Source: Streptomyces alboniger (lineage in GTDB: Bacteria; Actinomycetota; Actinomycetes; Streptomycetales; Streptomycetaceae). Taken from it: DNA of 64,000 nt. Positions 1-9,457 of the stretch are shown here, in pieces. The stretch is taken from contig NZ_CP023695.1 in NCBI RefSeq assembly GCF_008704395.1, positions 1,302,001-1,366,000 of the forward strand, in the 5' to 3' direction. Positions within the stretch are counted from its first letter, which is position 1. Every line of letters begins with the position of its first letter. Under the pieces are notes generated by a model. The model worked only from the letters and a program-made list of their open reading frames with translations, ran no database searches and was not told where the DNA came from. Both the position numbers and the translations under genes were made by a program.

Positions 1-1507
1 TGCGGTCGAGGACGATCTCGACGTCGTCGCCCTCGGTGGCGGCGGGCGAGGAGACGCCGTTGACCAGGAGGCCGACGATCCGGGCCTCGTTCTCGGTGAG
101 GGAGTACCCGGTGAAGTCGGTGGCGCCCGAGGCGTCGGCGATCTCGCGGTAGGCGTGCAGATCGGCGTGGCCGGTCTTCTTGGCCTTGGCGTCGGCCTTG
201 GCGCGGTCCCGCTGCTCCTTCATGAGGCGGCGGAAGCCGTCCTCGTCCACGGAGAGGCCCTGCTCGGCGGCCATCTCCAGGGTGAGGTCGATCGGGAAGC
301 CCCACGTGTCGTGCAGCAGGAACGCCTTGTCACCGGAGAGGACCTGGCCACCGGCGGCCTTGGTCTCGGTGACGGCGGTGTCGAGGATGTTCGTGCCGCC
401 CTTGAGGGCCTTGAGGAAGGCGGCCTCTTCGGCGAGGGCGACGGTCTCGATGCGCTTGCGGTCGGTGATCAGCTCGGGGTACTGCTGCCCCATCGTGTCG
501 ATCACGACGTCGACGAGGTCCTTGACGACCGGGCCGGTGGCGCCGAGCAGGCGCATGTTGCGGATGGCGCGGCGCATGATGCGGCGCAGGACGTATCCCC
601 GGCCCTCGTTGCCGGGCGTGACGCCGTCGCCGATGAGCATGGCGGACGTACGGATGTGGTCGGCGACCACGCGCAGGGAGACGTCCGAGCCGTGCTCGGC
701 GCCGTAGCGCACGCCGGTCAGCTCGGTGGCCTTGTCCATGACGACGCGCAGGGTGTCGGTCTCGTACATGTTCTGTACGCCCTGGAGGATCATCGCCAGG
801 CGTTCGAGGCCGAGGCCCGTGTCGATGTTCTTCGACGGCAGCTCGCCGAGGATCGGGAAGTCCTCCTTGCCGTCGCCCGCGCCGCGCTCGTACTGCATGA
901 AGACCAGGTTCCAGATCTCCACGTACCGCTCGTCGTTGACGGCAGGGCCGCCCTCGGCGCCGAACTCGGGGCCGCGGTCGTAGTTGATCTCGGAGCAGGG
1001 GCCGCACGGGCCCGGGACGCCCATGGACCAGAAGTTGTCCTTCTTGCCCAGGCGCTGGATGCGCTCGGCCGGGACGCCGACCTTCTCCCGCCAGATCTGC
1101 TCGGCCTCGTCGTCGTCGAGGTAGACCGTGATCCACAGGCGCTCGGGGTCGAGGCCGAAGCCGCCCTTCTCCACGGGGCTGGTCAGCAGCTCCCAGGAGA
1201 GCGTGATGGCGCCCTCCTTGAAGTAGTCCCCGAAGGAGAAGTTGCCGCACATCTGGAAGAACGTGCCGTGCCGTGTGGTCTTGCCGACCTCTTCGATGTC
1301 GGGCGTACGCACGCACTTCTGCACGCTGGTGACGCGCGGCGCGGGCGGCTTGACCTCGCCGAGGAAGTAGGGCTTGAAGGGCACCATGCCCGCGGGGACG
1401 AGGAGCAGAGTCGGGTCGTCGGCGATGAGCGACGCCGAAGGGACGACGGTGTGCCCGCGCTCCTCGAAGAAGCTCAGCCAGCGGCGGCGGATTTCAGCCG
1501 ACTCCAT
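1..1507 (-). CDS. alaS: Alanyl-tRNA synthetase, N-terminal 502 residues (3' part outside window)
   Basis: Charges tRNA-Ala with alanine in the cytosol (class II synthetase). The visible part starts [19 protein letters not shown] and runs through the catalytic core: [19 protein letters not shown], the GPCGPCSE stretch and [15 protein letters not shown] (class II motifs). The family is usually near 880-890 residues, so the editing domain and the C-terminal DHHA1 domain lie beyond the left edge. The ATG shares its A with the TGA of the gene upstream (TGATG overlap), so translation is probably coupled to the two small membrane-protein genes before it. Reading stays open to position 1. Confidence 0.97.
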   Translation of the reverse strand, partial: MESAEIRRRWLSFFEERGHTVVPSASLIADDPTLLLVPAGMVPFKPYFLGEVKPPAPRVTSVQKCVRTPDIEEVGKTTRHGTFFQMCGNFSFGDYFKEGAITLSWELLTSPVEKGGFGLDPERLWITVYLDDDEAEQIWREKVGVPAERIQRLGKKDNFWSMGVPGPCGPCSEINYDRGPEFGAEGGPAVNDERYVEIWNLVFMQYERGAGDGKEDFPILGELPSKNIDTGLGLERLAMILQGVQNMYETDTLRVVMDKATELTGVRYGAEHGSDVSLRVVADHIRTSAMLIGDGVTPGNEGRGYVLRRIMRRAIRNMRLLGATGPVVKDLVDVVIDTMGQQYPELITDRKRIETVALAEEAAFLKALKGGTNILDTAVTETKAAGGQVLSGDKAFLLHDTWGFPIDLTLEMAAEQGLSVDEDGFRRLMKEQRDRAKADAKAKKTGHADLHAYREIADASGATDFTGYSLTENEARIVGLLVNGVSSPAATEGDDVEIVLDR

Positions 1508-1881
1508 CAGTGGTCCTCATTCCGGTTGTACGAGTACCGCGTGTTGTCGAGGTACTTCGTCTTCTTGTTGGTGCTGTTGTTCGTGTCGGGCTTGTCGGGG
1601 CTGCGGTTCTCGATGACCGCGAAGCGGCGCCCGGGGGGCAGTTCGGCGTCGGGGTGGTCGTTGAGGCCGAGCGCTTCGCCCAGTTCGGCCTCGCGCTGGA
1701 CCATGCCGTCGCGGACGTCGAGCGCGAAGTCCTTCAGCTTGTGGCCCGCCTCGATCGCCTTGTTCGCCGCCTGCGCGGCCAGGCTCTCGGGCGTCAGCTG
1801 CTTGAGCTTGCGGTTGACCTTGGTGGTGGCCCATACGCCGGCGGCTGCGCCCGCGGTGAACCAGAACGTACGTCGGAACAT
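1507..1881 (-). CDS. Small membrane-anchored protein, DUF6167-like
   Basis: 124 residues starting [21 protein letters not shown], a hydrophobic N-terminal segment (about residues 5-20) followed by an amphipathic, probably helical middle and a polar Asn/Lys/Asp-rich tail. I recognise it as the protein that sits directly before alaS in Streptomyces (DUF6167 type); its function is unknown. A GAGGGAC ribosome site lies about 12 bases before the ATG. Its TGA overlaps the alaS ATG by one base, and it begins 8 bases after the DUF948 gene stops, so the three genes look like one transcript. Confidence 0.85.
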   Translation of the reverse strand: MFRRTFWFTAGAAAGVWATTKVNRKLKQLTPESLAAQAANKAIEAGHKLKDFALDVRDGMVQREAELGEALGLNDHPDAELPPGRRFAVIENRSPDKPDTNNSTNKKTKYLDNTRYSYNRNEDH

Positions 1882-1888
1882 CGCTGCG

Positions 1889-2347
1889 TCAGTCCCTCTT
1901 ATTCCGGTTGGCCCGCTTCCTCTGCCGTGCGGACGGGACGGTGCGGCCCACGATCACGGTACGACGGGACGGCTTGGCGGGCATTTCCTTCGCCTCGGGG
2001 TCGGCCTTGCGGCTGATGGCCCGACGTACGCCGTAACCGAACGCGGCCACCTTGACGAGCGGGCCGCCGAAGGTGGAGGCGACCGTCGAGGAGAGCGCGG
2101 AGGCGTTGGACGTGACCTCCTGGACGTCGGAGGCGATGGCGTCGACGCGGTCGATCTGCGTCTGGGCGGAGCGCACCGCGCTGGAGGCGTCTGCCAGGAG
2201 GGGAACCGCCTGCTCGGTCACGTCCGCGACGAGCTTGGTGGTCGCCCTGAGCGTCTGGGCCAGCCTCGCCAGTGCCACCGCGAGGAAGGAGACCAGGATC
2301 GCCCAGAAGACGGCCACCAAGACCCCGGCAACCTCTCCACCGGACAC
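1889..2347 (-). CDS. DUF948 domain membrane protein
   Basis: 152 residues. An N-terminal transmembrane helix (about residues 6-28, VAGVLVAVFWAILVSFLAVA) is followed by a long Ala/Thr/Ser/Val-rich helix with heptad character (residues 30-90), the arrangement of DUF948 proteins, which resemble general stress and chemotaxis-like coiled coils. The C-terminus is strongly basic (RQRKRANRNKRD). The GTG start is supported by AGGGAGCGG just upstream. First gene of the run leading into alaS; the gene on the other side is transcribed away from it. Function is not established. Confidence 0.85.
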   Translation of the reverse strand: MSGGEVAGVLVAVFWAILVSFLAVALARLAQTLRATTKLVADVTEQAVPLLADASSAVRSAQTQIDRVDAIASDVQEVTSNASALSSTVASTFGGPLVKVAAFGYGVRRAISRKADPEAKEMPAKPSRRTVIVGRTVPSARQRKRANRNKRD

Positions 2348-2469
2348 TTGGCACCGCTCCCTGAGACATCGTCCCTGAACATCGAAAAGTCGTCCTCCGA
2401 CCCTATCGCGCCGGGGCCGCCGGTCCGTACCGCATTCCCGCTCGCTGTGACAGGAGTTGCCTCAAGTGT

Positions 2470-2499
2470 TTGTACGGTACGCATGCGGATGAGTACCCT
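2470..2499 (+). promoter_or_regulatory. Candidate promoter, near-leaderless
   Basis: TTGTAC at 2470-2475, an 18-base spacer and TACCCT at 2494-2499. The ATG chosen for the following gene is at 2509, so the transcript would start only a few bases before the start codon. This also explains the lack of a clear ribosome site, and argues against the in-frame TTG at 2470 being a start. Confidence 0.4.
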
Positions 2500-2508
2500 C
2501 CGTGTCCC

Positions 2509-4581
2509 ATGCGACCCTCTCAGCCCGGCAATCTCCCCCTGGAACTGAACGCCTTCATCGGGCGTACCGGCGAACTGGCCGAGCTGACCGCGGCGTTGGA
2601 GACCGGACGGCTGGTCACCGTGACCGGGACCGGCGGGGTCGGCAAGACGCGTCTCGCGCTGCGGGACGCGGATCTGGTCGAGTACGCCGTCGCCGAGGCC
2701 CTGGGGCTGACCGACCACACGACCAGGCCGCCGCGCCAGGTGCTGCGCGAGCATCTCGCCGAGCGGGAACTGCTCCTTGTCGTCGACGGATTCGAGCACC
2801 TGGTGGACGCGTGCGCCCCGCTGCTGCGCGACCTGCTCGTGCACTCCCCCGGGCTGCGGGTGCTCGCGGCGGGCCGCAGGCCGCTGGAGACCGGCGGCGA
2901 GCGGCTGCTGCCGCTCGCGCCGCTGCCCGAGGCGGACGCGGCCGACCTCCTCACCGACCGGGCGGCGGCCGCCCTGCCCCGCTGCGCCCTCGACGACGGA
3001 TGCCGCGAGGACGTCGTGGAGCTGTGCCGGCGCCTGGACGGCATCCCCCTCGCCGTCGAGCTGGCGGCGGGCCGGCTGCGGACGCTCTCTCCCGCGCAGC
3101 TGCTGTCGCGGCTCGACGACCGGTTCCGGCTGCTGACCGGCGCCCGCCGCGATGTGCCGCCCCGGCATCAGGCCCTGCGGACGGCCATCGGCTGGAGCCA
3201 CGAGCTGTGCACCCCCAGGGAGCGGCTGCTCTGGTCGCGGCTCTCGGTGTTCGCCGGGCAGTTCGATCTGGAGGCGGTCGAGTACGTCTGCGCCGGGGAG
3301 GGGCTGCCCGCCGACGACATCCTCGACGTGCTGGGCGAGCTGCTCGCGCAGTCCGTGGTGAGCCGCGCGGAAGGGCCGGCGGGCGTGCGGTACCGCATGC
3401 TGGAGACGGTCAGGGCGTACGGCGCCGACTGGCTGGAGGCGGCGGGTGATGTCACGCGGCTGCGGCGCAGGCACCGCGACTGGTACATGGGGCTCGCCAC
3501 CTGGTGCGAGCTGGACTGGTTCTCGCCGCGCCAGGCGGAGGTGGCGACCCTCGTCGAGGCCGAACTGCCCAATCTGCGGGCCGCGTTGGAGTTCTGTCTG
3601 ACCGAGCCGGGTGAGGCGCATCTGGGACAGTACCTCGCGGGCTCGCTGTGGTTCCACTGGGTCGGCTGCGGGCGTCTCGCGGAGGGCAGGCACTGGCTCG
3701 ACCGGGCGCTCGGGCTGGACGGCGACCATGGGGACGCGCGGCTCAAGGCGCTGTGGGTGCTCGGTTACGTGGCGGTGCTCCAGGGTGACACGGTCGCCGC
3801 CCTGGCCGCGCTGCACGAGTGCCGCGACGGGGCCGAGGAGGCGGGCAGCGCGATCGCGGCGGCCTACGCCGAGCACCGCATCGGCTGCCTCGCCCTGGTC
3901 ACGGACGACATCCCGCGCGCGGAGAAGCTGCTGCGCTCGGCGCTCGCGCGCTACCAGGAGATCGGCGAGCTGAACAGCAATGTCCTGATGGGCCAGGTCG
4001 AGCTGGCGATGGCCCTCGCGTTCCGAGGCGACCTCGCGCACGCCGTGGAGCTGTGCGAGGACGTGCGCCGGATCTGCGAGGACCACGGCGAGCGCTGGAC
4101 CCTCGCGTACGCCCTGTACGTCCTCGGCTACGCGGCCTGGACCCGCGGCGAGCCGGAACGGGCGCGCGAACTGCTCAGCGAGTCACTCGCACTGGACCAT
4201 TGCTTCCACGATCTGCTGGGCACGGTCCTGTCCCTCGAACTGCTCGCACTGTTCACGGCGGCGGAGGGCGATCCGGCGGAGGCCGCGGTGCTCCAGGGGG
4301 CCGCTGCCCGCATCTGGCCGTCGGTGGGGCTGCCCCTGTTCGGCTCGGCCAACTTCGGCGGGCCGCACGCCGTGTGCGAGGAGCGGGCCCGCGAGGCACT
4401 GGGCGACGAGCGGTACGAGGAGTGCGTGCGGGCGGGGGCGGGGCTCGGTCTGGACGCGGCGGTGTCCCGGGCGCTGCGCACCGGCCCCGTGAACGAGCGA
4501 ACCCGCCGCCCGCCCCGCCAGGAAGGGCGGGGAGGCGACGGGCTGAAGCAGGGTGAGCTACGTCCGGGTCAGCGGGCGTAG
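2509..4581 (+). CDS. NB-ARC/TPR-type regulatory ATPase lacking a HTH domain
   Basis: 690 residues from the ATG at 2509. The N-terminal half is the ATPase module of AfsR/LuxR-type regulators: Walker A GTGGVGKT (residues 40-47), a kinase-2-like VVDGFEHL (91-98), [14 protein letters not shown], then [17 protein letters not shown] and [15 protein letters not shown], all hallmarks of this family. The C-terminal half is built of TPR-like helical repeats. Two oddities: only about 19 residues separate Walker A from [11 protein letters not shown], where relatives usually carry some 20 more residues including a VWxVxLAPL strand; and no LuxR or SARP DNA-binding domain is present at either end. The last residues overlap the convergent rpsD gene by 13 bases. 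Partner and ligand are unknown; it may signal through protein contacts. Confidence 0.85.
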   Translation: MRPSQPGNLPLELNAFIGRTGELAELTAALETGRLVTVTGTGGVGKTRLALRDADLVEYAVAEALGLTDHTTRPPRQVLREHLAERELLLVVDGFEHLVDACAPLLRDLLVHSPGLRVLAAGRRPLETGGERLLPLAPLPEADAADLLTDRAAAALPRCALDDGCREDVVELCRRLDGIPLAVELAAGRLRTLSPAQLLSRLDDRFRLLTGARRDVPPRHQALRTAIGWSHELCTPRERLLWSRLSVFAGQFDLEAVEYVCAGEGLPADDILDVLGELLAQSVVSRAEGPAGVRYRMLETVRAYGADWLEAAGDVTRLRRRHRDWYMGLATWCELDWFSPRQAEVATLVEAELPNLRAALEFCLTEPGEAHLGQYLAGSLWFHWVGCGRLAEGRHWLDRALGLDGDHGDARLKALWVLGYVAVLQGDTVAALAALHECRDGAEEAGSAIAAAYAEHRIGCLALVTDDIPRAEKLLRSALARYQEIGELNSNVLMGQVELAMALAFRGDLAHAVELCEDVRRICEDHGERWTLAYALYVLGYAAWTRGEPERARELLSESLALDHCFHDLLGTVLSLELLALFTAAEGDPAEAAVLQGAAARIWPSVGLPLFGSANFGGPHAVCEERAREALGDERYEECVRAGAGLGLDAAVSRALRTGPVNERTRRPPRQEGRGGDGLKQGELRPGQRA
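4513..4532 (-). terminator. Possible terminator for rpsD
   Basis: A 7-bp GC stem (CCCCGCC at 4513-4519 with GGCGGGG at 4526-4532) about 37 bases past the rpsD stop, inside the C-terminal codons of the convergent ATPase gene. No T-run. Confidence 0.3.
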
Positions 4582-5183
4582 TACTCGACGACGAGCTGCT
4601 CGTCGCAGATCACGGGGATCTCCTTGCGGTTCGGGTCGCGGTCCAGGCGGAAGGCCAGGGCCTTCAGGTTCACCTGGAGGTAGCGCGGGGTCTCGCCGTC
4701 GGGGGCGAAGCCACCCTCACGCGCGACCTGGAACAGCGGCTTCTCGCGGCTGCGCTCGCGGACCATGACGACGTCGTCCGGCTTGACGCGGAAGGACGGC
4801 TTGTCGACCTTCCCGCCGTTGACCTCGATGTGGCCGTGCACGACCATCTGGCGGGCCTGGTAGATCGTGCGGGCGATGCCCGAACGCAGAACCAGGGCGT
4901 CGAGACGACGCTCCAGCTCGATGACCAGGGCCTCACCGGTCTTGCCCTGCGTCTTGGCGGCACGCTCGTAGGCGCGGACGAGCTGGCGCTCGGACACGTC
5001 GTACTGCGCGCGCAGACGCTGCTTCTCGAGCAGACGGACCTTGTAGTCCGAGTTCTGCTTGCGCCCACGGCCGTGCTCGCCCGGCGGGTAGGGGCGGGCC
5101 TCGAAGTACTTGACGGCCTTCGGGGTCAGCGCGATGCCAAGAGCACGCGACTTCTTGACCTTGGGGCGGGACTGGTTCGGCAT
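4569..5183 (-). CDS. rpsD: 30S ribosomal protein S4
   Basis: 204 residues, the usual length. It nucleates 16S rRNA folding in the 30S body. The S4 RNA-binding domain covers about residues 95-155 ([20 protein letters not shown] ... [15 protein letters not shown]). The N-terminal region has none of the four zinc-binding cysteines of the Cys-plus form; the only Cys is near the C-terminus, so this is a zinc-independent S4. A GAGAGG site precedes the ATG. It stands alone, outside any ribosomal protein operon, behind a 378-base gene-free stretch that probably holds its leader. Confidence 0.97.
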   Translation of the reverse strand: MPNQSRPKVKKSRALGIALTPKAVKYFEARPYPPGEHGRGRKQNSDYKVRLLEKQRLRAQYDVSERQLVRAYERAAKTQGKTGEALVIELERRLDALVLRSGIARTIYQARQMVVHGHIEVNGGKVDKPSFRVKPDDVVMVRERSREKPLFQVAREGGFAPDGETPRYLQVNLKALAFRLDRDPNRKEIPVICDEQLVVEYYAR

Positions 5184-5561
5184 GAACCAACCTCTCTGTT
5201 CTTAAGTGAATTCGGCTTCACCAGTGGTTAGGGGAGGTCGCATCCGCAGCCTGGGAAACCTCATGGGCCGTGGACTCGTAAGTCGTGGCCCGCGAGGCAG
5301 CCGCTCCCTGGTCTGGGCACTATGTGCAGCACGCGAGTGGCCCACCGACCGATTCCCGGGGCTCCGGGGTGGTGGTGGGCTGCCCGCGACACCTTCGACG
5401 GTGCGCGACGCTCCTGGATCCCCTCTGCCTTGCGGCGCGGGGGTTCCGGCTGGATGTCCCGTTCTGGTGGTGCCGGTACGAGACCGGGCACGGGACGCAG
5501 CACTTCGGGCCAGTGTACCGGGTGCGGCGGGGTGCCTCAGCCGGAGCCCGGTCCGGCCGAC
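5184..5561 (-). other. Gene-free rpsD leader/promoter region
   Basis: 378 bases between rarA and rpsD with no convincing gene. Short reading frames on either strand (for example the 80-codon minus-strand frame 5261-5503) have no family resemblance. The likely content is the rpsD promoter near 5512-5540 and a leader of about 320 nt. S4 autoregulates its own messenger in other bacteria, so structure here would be worth folding; I see no obvious pseudoknot by eye. Confidence 0.5.
5512..5540 (-). promoter_or_regulatory. Candidate rpsD promoter
   Basis: On the minus strand CTGAGG (5540-5535), a 17-base spacer and TACACT (5517-5512). The start point would fall near 5505, directly beyond the rarA stop codon. 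Confidence 0.35.
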
Positions 5562-6923
5562 CTAGCTCTCGGGCTGCTCCCCCTTGAGCCGGGCGCGGAC
5601 CCGCTCGACCACGTCCGCGTACCGCGCCTCGGCGCCGTATCGCGTGGGCTGGTAGTAGCGCTTTCCCTCGATGGTGTCCGGGGCGTACTGCTGGGCCGCG
5701 ATGCCGCCGGGGACGTCGTGCGGGTACACGTACCCCTGGGCGTGGCCGAGCTTGGCCGCTCCCTTGTAGTGACCGTCGCGCAGGTGGGGCGGGACGGGTC
5801 CGGCGAGGCCGCCGCGGATGTCCGCCTGGGCCTGCTGGATCGCGATCGTCGCCGCGTTCGACTTCGGGGCCAGGGCGAGGGCGATCGTGGCGTGGCTGAG
5901 GGTGAGCGCGGCCTCCGGGAAGCCGATCATGGCGACGGCCTGCGCGGCGGCGACCGCCGTGGGCAGGGCCGTCGGATCGGCGAGGCCGATGTCCTCGCTG
6001 GCGGAGATCATCAGGCGGCGCGCGATGAAGCGGGGGTCCTCGCCCGCCTCGATCATGCGGGCCAGGTAGTGCAGGGCCGCGTCCACGTCCGAACCGCGGA
6101 TGGACTTGATGAGGGCGCTCGCCACGTCGTAGTGCTGGTCGCCGTCGCGGTCGTACTTCACCGCGGCCCGGTCGACCGACTCCTCCAGGGTCTGGAGGGT
6201 GATCTCCTTCTCGCCCTTGGCGAGGGCCGAGCCCGCGCCCGCCTCCAGGGCGGTGAGCGCACGCCGGGCGTCGCCGCCGGCGATCCGCAGCAGGTGCTCC
6301 TCGGCCTCCGCGGGCAGCTCGACCGCGCCGCCGAGCCCCCGCTCGTCGCTGACGGCCCGGCGCAGCAGGCCGCGCAGGTCGTCGTCCGTCAGCGGTTCGA
6401 GGGTGAGCAGCAGGGAGCGGGAGAGGAGCGGGGAGATGATCGAGAAGTAGGGGTTCTCGGTGGTCGCCGCGATCAGCGTCACCCAGCGGTTCTCGACGGC
6501 GGGCAGGAGGGAGTCCTGCTGGGCCTTGCTGAAGCGGTGGATCTCGTCGAGGAAGAGGACGGTCTCCTTGCCGTGGCCGCCCATGGCCCGGCGGGCTCCG
6601 TCGATGACCGCGCGCACTTCCTTCACGCCCGCGGTGATCGCGGAGAGCTCGACGAAGCGCTTGTTCGTGGCCTTGGAGACGACATACGCGAGGGTCGTCT
6701 TGCCGATGCCGGGCGGGCCCCACAGGAACACCGAGGACGGCCCGGCGGGCCCCCCGCCGCCCTCGCCGACGAGGCGGCGCAGGGGGGAGCCCGGCTTCAG
6801 CAGATGCTGCTGGCCGACGACTTCGTCGAGGGTGCGCGGGCGCATCCGGACGGCCAGGGGACTGCTGGACGGGTCCTTCTCCTGGCGGTCTTCGGCTGCG
6901 GCGGTGAACAGGTCGGGCTCCAC
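5562..6923 (-). CDS. rarA: Replication-associated recombination ATPase RarA/MgsA
   Basis: 453 residues, typical length for the family. RarA is a clamp-loader-like AAA+ ATPase that acts at stalled replication forks. Walker A GPPGIGKT is at residues 69-76, Walker [10 protein letters not shown] at 122-130, with sensor-like TTENPYFS downstream, then the MgsA C-terminal helical region containing [22 protein letters not shown] start. The gene stops just before the rpsD promoter region and follows the VKOR gene by 40 bases, so they may share a transcript. Confidence 0.95.
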   Translation of the reverse strand: MEPDLFTAAAEDRQEKDPSSSPLAVRMRPRTLDEVVGQQHLLKPGSPLRRLVGEGGGGPAGPSSVFLWGPPGIGKTTLAYVVSKATNKRFVELSAITAGVKEVRAVIDGARRAMGGHGKETVLFLDEIHRFSKAQQDSLLPAVENRWVTLIAATTENPYFSIISPLLSRSLLLTLEPLTDDDLRGLLRRAVSDERGLGGAVELPAEAEEHLLRIAGGDARRALTALEAGAGSALAKGEKEITLQTLEESVDRAAVKYDRDGDQHYDVASALIKSIRGSDVDAALHYLARMIEAGEDPRFIARRLMISASEDIGLADPTALPTAVAAAQAVAMIGFPEAALTLSHATIALALAPKSNAATIAIQQAQADIRGGLAGPVPPHLRDGHYKGAAKLGHAQGYVYPHDVPGGIAAQQYAPDTIEGKRYYQPTRYGAEARYADVVERVRARLKGEQPES

Positions 6924-6963
6924 GTCAAGAACCCTATGTCACCCCACTGACAATCCGTCCGGC

Positions 6964-7605
6964 TCAGGCCCAGAGGTCCGCGCCCCAGCGCGTGAGGATC
7001 AGCATCACGACGACGCCGAGGTGCATCACCGGCAGCGCCCAGGTGAAATCCTCCAGGAAGCCCTTGGCCCAGCGGGGCGCGGGCAGGAAGCCGTTGCGGA
7101 TGTTGAAGGACGTGACGTACCAGAACATCACGATCGTGGCGGCCCAGGCCAGGCAGCACCACAGGCAGAGCGCGTTGATGTGGTACAGCGACTGGATCAT
7201 CAGCCAGGTGCAGAATCCGACGCCGAACAGCGTGCCCGCGTTGAACGTCAGCCAGTACCAGCGCGGGAAGCGGGCCCGGCCGAGCAGGCTCATGCCGACG
7301 CAGATCACGATGGCGTAGGTGGCGAGACCGAGCATCGGGTTGGGGAAGCCGAAGGCCTCCGCCTGCTCGCTCTTCATGATGCTGCCGCAGGACACGACGG
7401 GGTTGATGCTGCACCCCGGCGTGTAGCCCGGGTTCTTCAGGAGTTCCAGCTTGTCGAGCGTGATCACCCAGGAGGCGAGCAGACCGGCCGCGCCCGTGAT
7501 CACCAGGAGCAGGGCGAGCGCGCGGCTTCCGCCGACGGCACCGGGAGCTTCCGTCCGCTCCTCGTGGTCCAAGGCGTCGTCCTTCGCTGACATCGTTTTG
7601 GTCAT
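6964..7605 (-). CDS. Vitamin K epoxide reductase (VKOR) family membrane protein
   Basis: 213 residues from the ATG at 7605. Bacterial VKOR homologues reoxidise DsbA-type proteins by passing electrons to quinone. The fold is visible: about five transmembrane helices, the loop cysteines C65 and C73 ([12 protein letters not shown]) and the quinone-proximal pair C147-LW-C150, followed by another Cys. The N-terminal 25 residues are polar and cytoplasmic. No strong ribosome site; ATG 7593 is an in-frame alternative. The probable partner encoded in this window is the DsbA-like gene at 47.5 kb, which lacks a signal peptide, so pairing is not certain. Confidence 0.9.
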   Translation of the reverse strand: MTKTMSAKDDALDHEERTEAPGAVGGSRALALLLVITGAAGLLASWVITLDKLELLKNPGYTPGCSINPVVSCGSIMKSEQAEAFGFPNPMLGLATYAIVICVGMSLLGRARFPRWYWLTFNAGTLFGVGFCTWLMIQSLYHINALCLWCCLAWAATIVMFWYVTSFNIRNGFLPAPRWAKGFLEDFTWALPVMHLGVVVMLILTRWGADLWA

Positions 7606-7666
7606 CACGCCGTTCCGTCGCTTGAGGTGGCCTGCGGGCACGGACATTGTGCCGCACGTGTCTGTG

Positions 7667-7686
7667 TGTCCACCGTTCGATGGACA
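7667..7686. promoter_or_regulatory. Inverted repeat between divergent genes, possible operator
   Basis: TGTCCA, eight bases, TGGACA: a perfect 6-bp inverted repeat in the 137-base gap between the VKOR gene and the ABC exporter operon. An AAGGAGG lies directly after it (7687-7693) but no start codon stands at a suitable distance. Confidence 0.3.
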
Positions 7687-7742
7687 TAAGGAGGCACGCA
7701 CGGGGGAACCGGGGCGGGCGCCGCGGCGGGACGCTCGACGGC

Positions 7743-8609
7743 ATGACGGCACACACTGACGAACTCGCCGTGGACGTACGGGGACTTCGCAAGAGGTACG
7801 ACGAGGTGACCGCGGTCGACGGGGTCGACCTGGCCATCCGCCCCGGAGAGGTCTTCGGCATCCTCGGCCCCAACGGCGCCGGCAAGAGCACCACCGTGGA
7901 GATCCTCCAGGGCAACCGCGCGCGGGACGGCGGCGACGTCACCGTGCTCGGCACCGATCCCGCGGCGGCCGGGCGTGCGTGGCGCTCGCGCGTGGGCATC
8001 GTATGGCAGGACGAGTCGGCGCCCGCCGAGCTGACGGTGCGTGAGACCGTGCGGCACTTCGCGCGCTACTACCCGCGGCCGCGCGACCCCGAAGAGGTGA
8101 TCGCGCTGGTGGGCCTCGAAGAGAAGGCGGCACGTCGCGTCAAGGGGCTCTCGGGCGGTCAGCGGCGGCGGCTCGACGTGGCCCTCGGGGTGATCGGCGG
8201 CCCGGAGCTGCTGCTCCTCGACGAGCCGACGACGGGCTTCGACCCGGCCGCGCGACGGCAGTTCTGGGACCTGATCCGCGCGCTCGCCGACGAGGGCACC
8301 ACCATCGTGCTCACCACGCACTACCTGGAGGAGGCCGAAGCCCTCGCCCACCGGCTCGCCGTGATCGCGAAGGGCAAGGTGGTCGCCGAGGGCGAACCCG
8401 CCGCCCTGCGCCGCCGGTACGGCTCCGGGGCCACCGTCGAGTGGACCGACCGGGACGGGACGCCGCGCGGCGAGCACACCGAGACGCCGACCCGCACGGT
8501 CGCCGACCTCACGCGCCGTTTCGGCGGCGAGATCCCGGACCTGCGGATCACCCGCCCCACGCTGGAGGACGTCTACCTCCGGCTGACCGGACAGGAGGAC
8601 ACCCGATGA
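7743..8609 (+). CDS. ABC-2 type exporter, ATP-binding subunit
   Basis: 288 residues. Walker A GPNGAGKS (residues 42-49), signature LSGGQ (136-140), Walker B LLLLDEP (156-162) and the switch histidine in TTHYLEE identify a DrrA/daunorubicin-type exporter ATPase. The C-terminal 70 residues form the accessory domain typical of this class, ending in LEDVYLRLTGQ. It is the first gene of a four-gene operon in which every stop overlaps the next ATG (ATGA): ATPase, permease, histidine kinase, response regulator. The substrate is unknown; drug, antibiotic or lipid export are all possible. Confidence 0.93.
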   Translation: MTAHTDELAVDVRGLRKRYDEVTAVDGVDLAIRPGEVFGILGPNGAGKSTTVEILQGNRARDGGDVTVLGTDPAAAGRAWRSRVGIVWQDESAPAELTVRETVRHFARYYPRPRDPEEVIALVGLEEKAARRVKGLSGGQRRRLDVALGVIGGPELLLLDEPTTGFDPAARRQFWDLIRALADEGTTIVLTTHYLEEAEALAHRLAVIAKGKVVAEGEPAALRRRYGSGATVEWTDRDGTPRGEHTETPTRTVADLTRRFGGEIPDLRITRPTLEDVYLRLTGQEDTR

Positions 8610-9457
8610 CCTCGGCGACCACCACAGGCGTACGTTCCACCGCCACCGCCACCGCACGGCTGCCCGGCGCCTGGGGACTCGGCCTGGCGCAGGGCGTCCT
8701 GGAGCTGAGGCAGTTCTTCCGCCAGCGCGAGCAGGTCGTCTTCACGTTCGCCTTCCCGATCGTCTTCCTCTTCCTCTTCGCGTCGATCTTCAGCAACGAC
8801 GTGGAGGGCGCCGGCATCACCGCCTCACAGCTTTACGTCGCCGCGATGATCGCCGCGGGCGTCATGTCGACCAGCTTCCAGTCCCTCGGCATCTCGATCG
8901 CGATCGAGCGGGACGAGAAGGTCCTGCGCCGGCTGCGCGGAACGCCAATGCCCCCGGCCGCGTACTTTCTCGGGAAAATCTGGCTCGTTCTGGTCACCGG
9001 GCTCCTGGAGACGGCGCTCCTGCTGCTCGCCGGTGTGAGCCTTTTCGATGTCGACCTGCCCACGCGCGTGGGCGAGTGGTTCACCTTCGGCTGGATCTTC
9101 GTGCTCGGCCTCACCGGCTGCGCGCTGCTCGGCATCGCGATCAGCAGCGTCCCGAGGTCGGGCCGGAGCGCGACCTCCGTCGTCGTACTGCCGTTCCTGG
9201 TACTTCAGTTCATCTCCGGCGTCTACATCGCCATCGACACCATCCCCGAGTGGATGCTGAACATCAGCGCCCTCTTCCCCCTGAAATGGATGTGCCAGGG
9301 CTTTCGCGGGGTGTTCCTGCCGGAGTCGGCCGCCGTCCTGGAACAGGCGGGAAGTTGGGAGTACGGGCGGATCGCCCTGGTGCTCGGCGCCTGGTGCGTC
9401 GGAGGATTGGTGCTGTGTCTGCTGACCTTCCGGTGGAAGAACCGGCGCGACGGATGA
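8606..9457 (+). CDS. ABC-2 type exporter, permease subunit
   Basis: 283 residues with six predicted membrane helices beginning at QVVFTFAFPIVFLFLFASIF, the layout of DrrB/ABC-2 permeases. The motif-rich middle (RLRGTPMPPAAYFLGK) and the final helix pair before a short basic tail fit the family. It forms the membrane channel for the ATPase immediately upstream and overlaps it by four bases. Confidence 0.92.
   Translation: MTSATTTGVRSTATATARLPGAWGLGLAQGVLELRQFFRQREQVVFTFAFPIVFLFLFASIFSNDVEGAGITASQLYVAAMIAAGVMSTSFQSLGISIAIERDEKVLRRLRGTPMPPAAYFLGKIWLVLVTGLLETALLLLAGVSLFDVDLPTRVGEWFTFGWIFVLGLTGCALLGIAISSVPRSGRSATSVVVLPFLVLQFISGVYIAIDTIPEWMLNISALFPLKWMCQGFRGVFLPESAAVLEQAGSWEYGRIALVLGAWCVGGLVLCLLTFRWKNRRDG

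Noticed and set aside
4553..5231. Plus-strand frames opposite rpsD
   Set aside because: Antisense shadows of a certain ribosomal gene.
5261..5503. 80-codon frame in the rpsD leader
   Set aside because: No ribosome site, no homologous features; Pro/Arg-rich noise frame.
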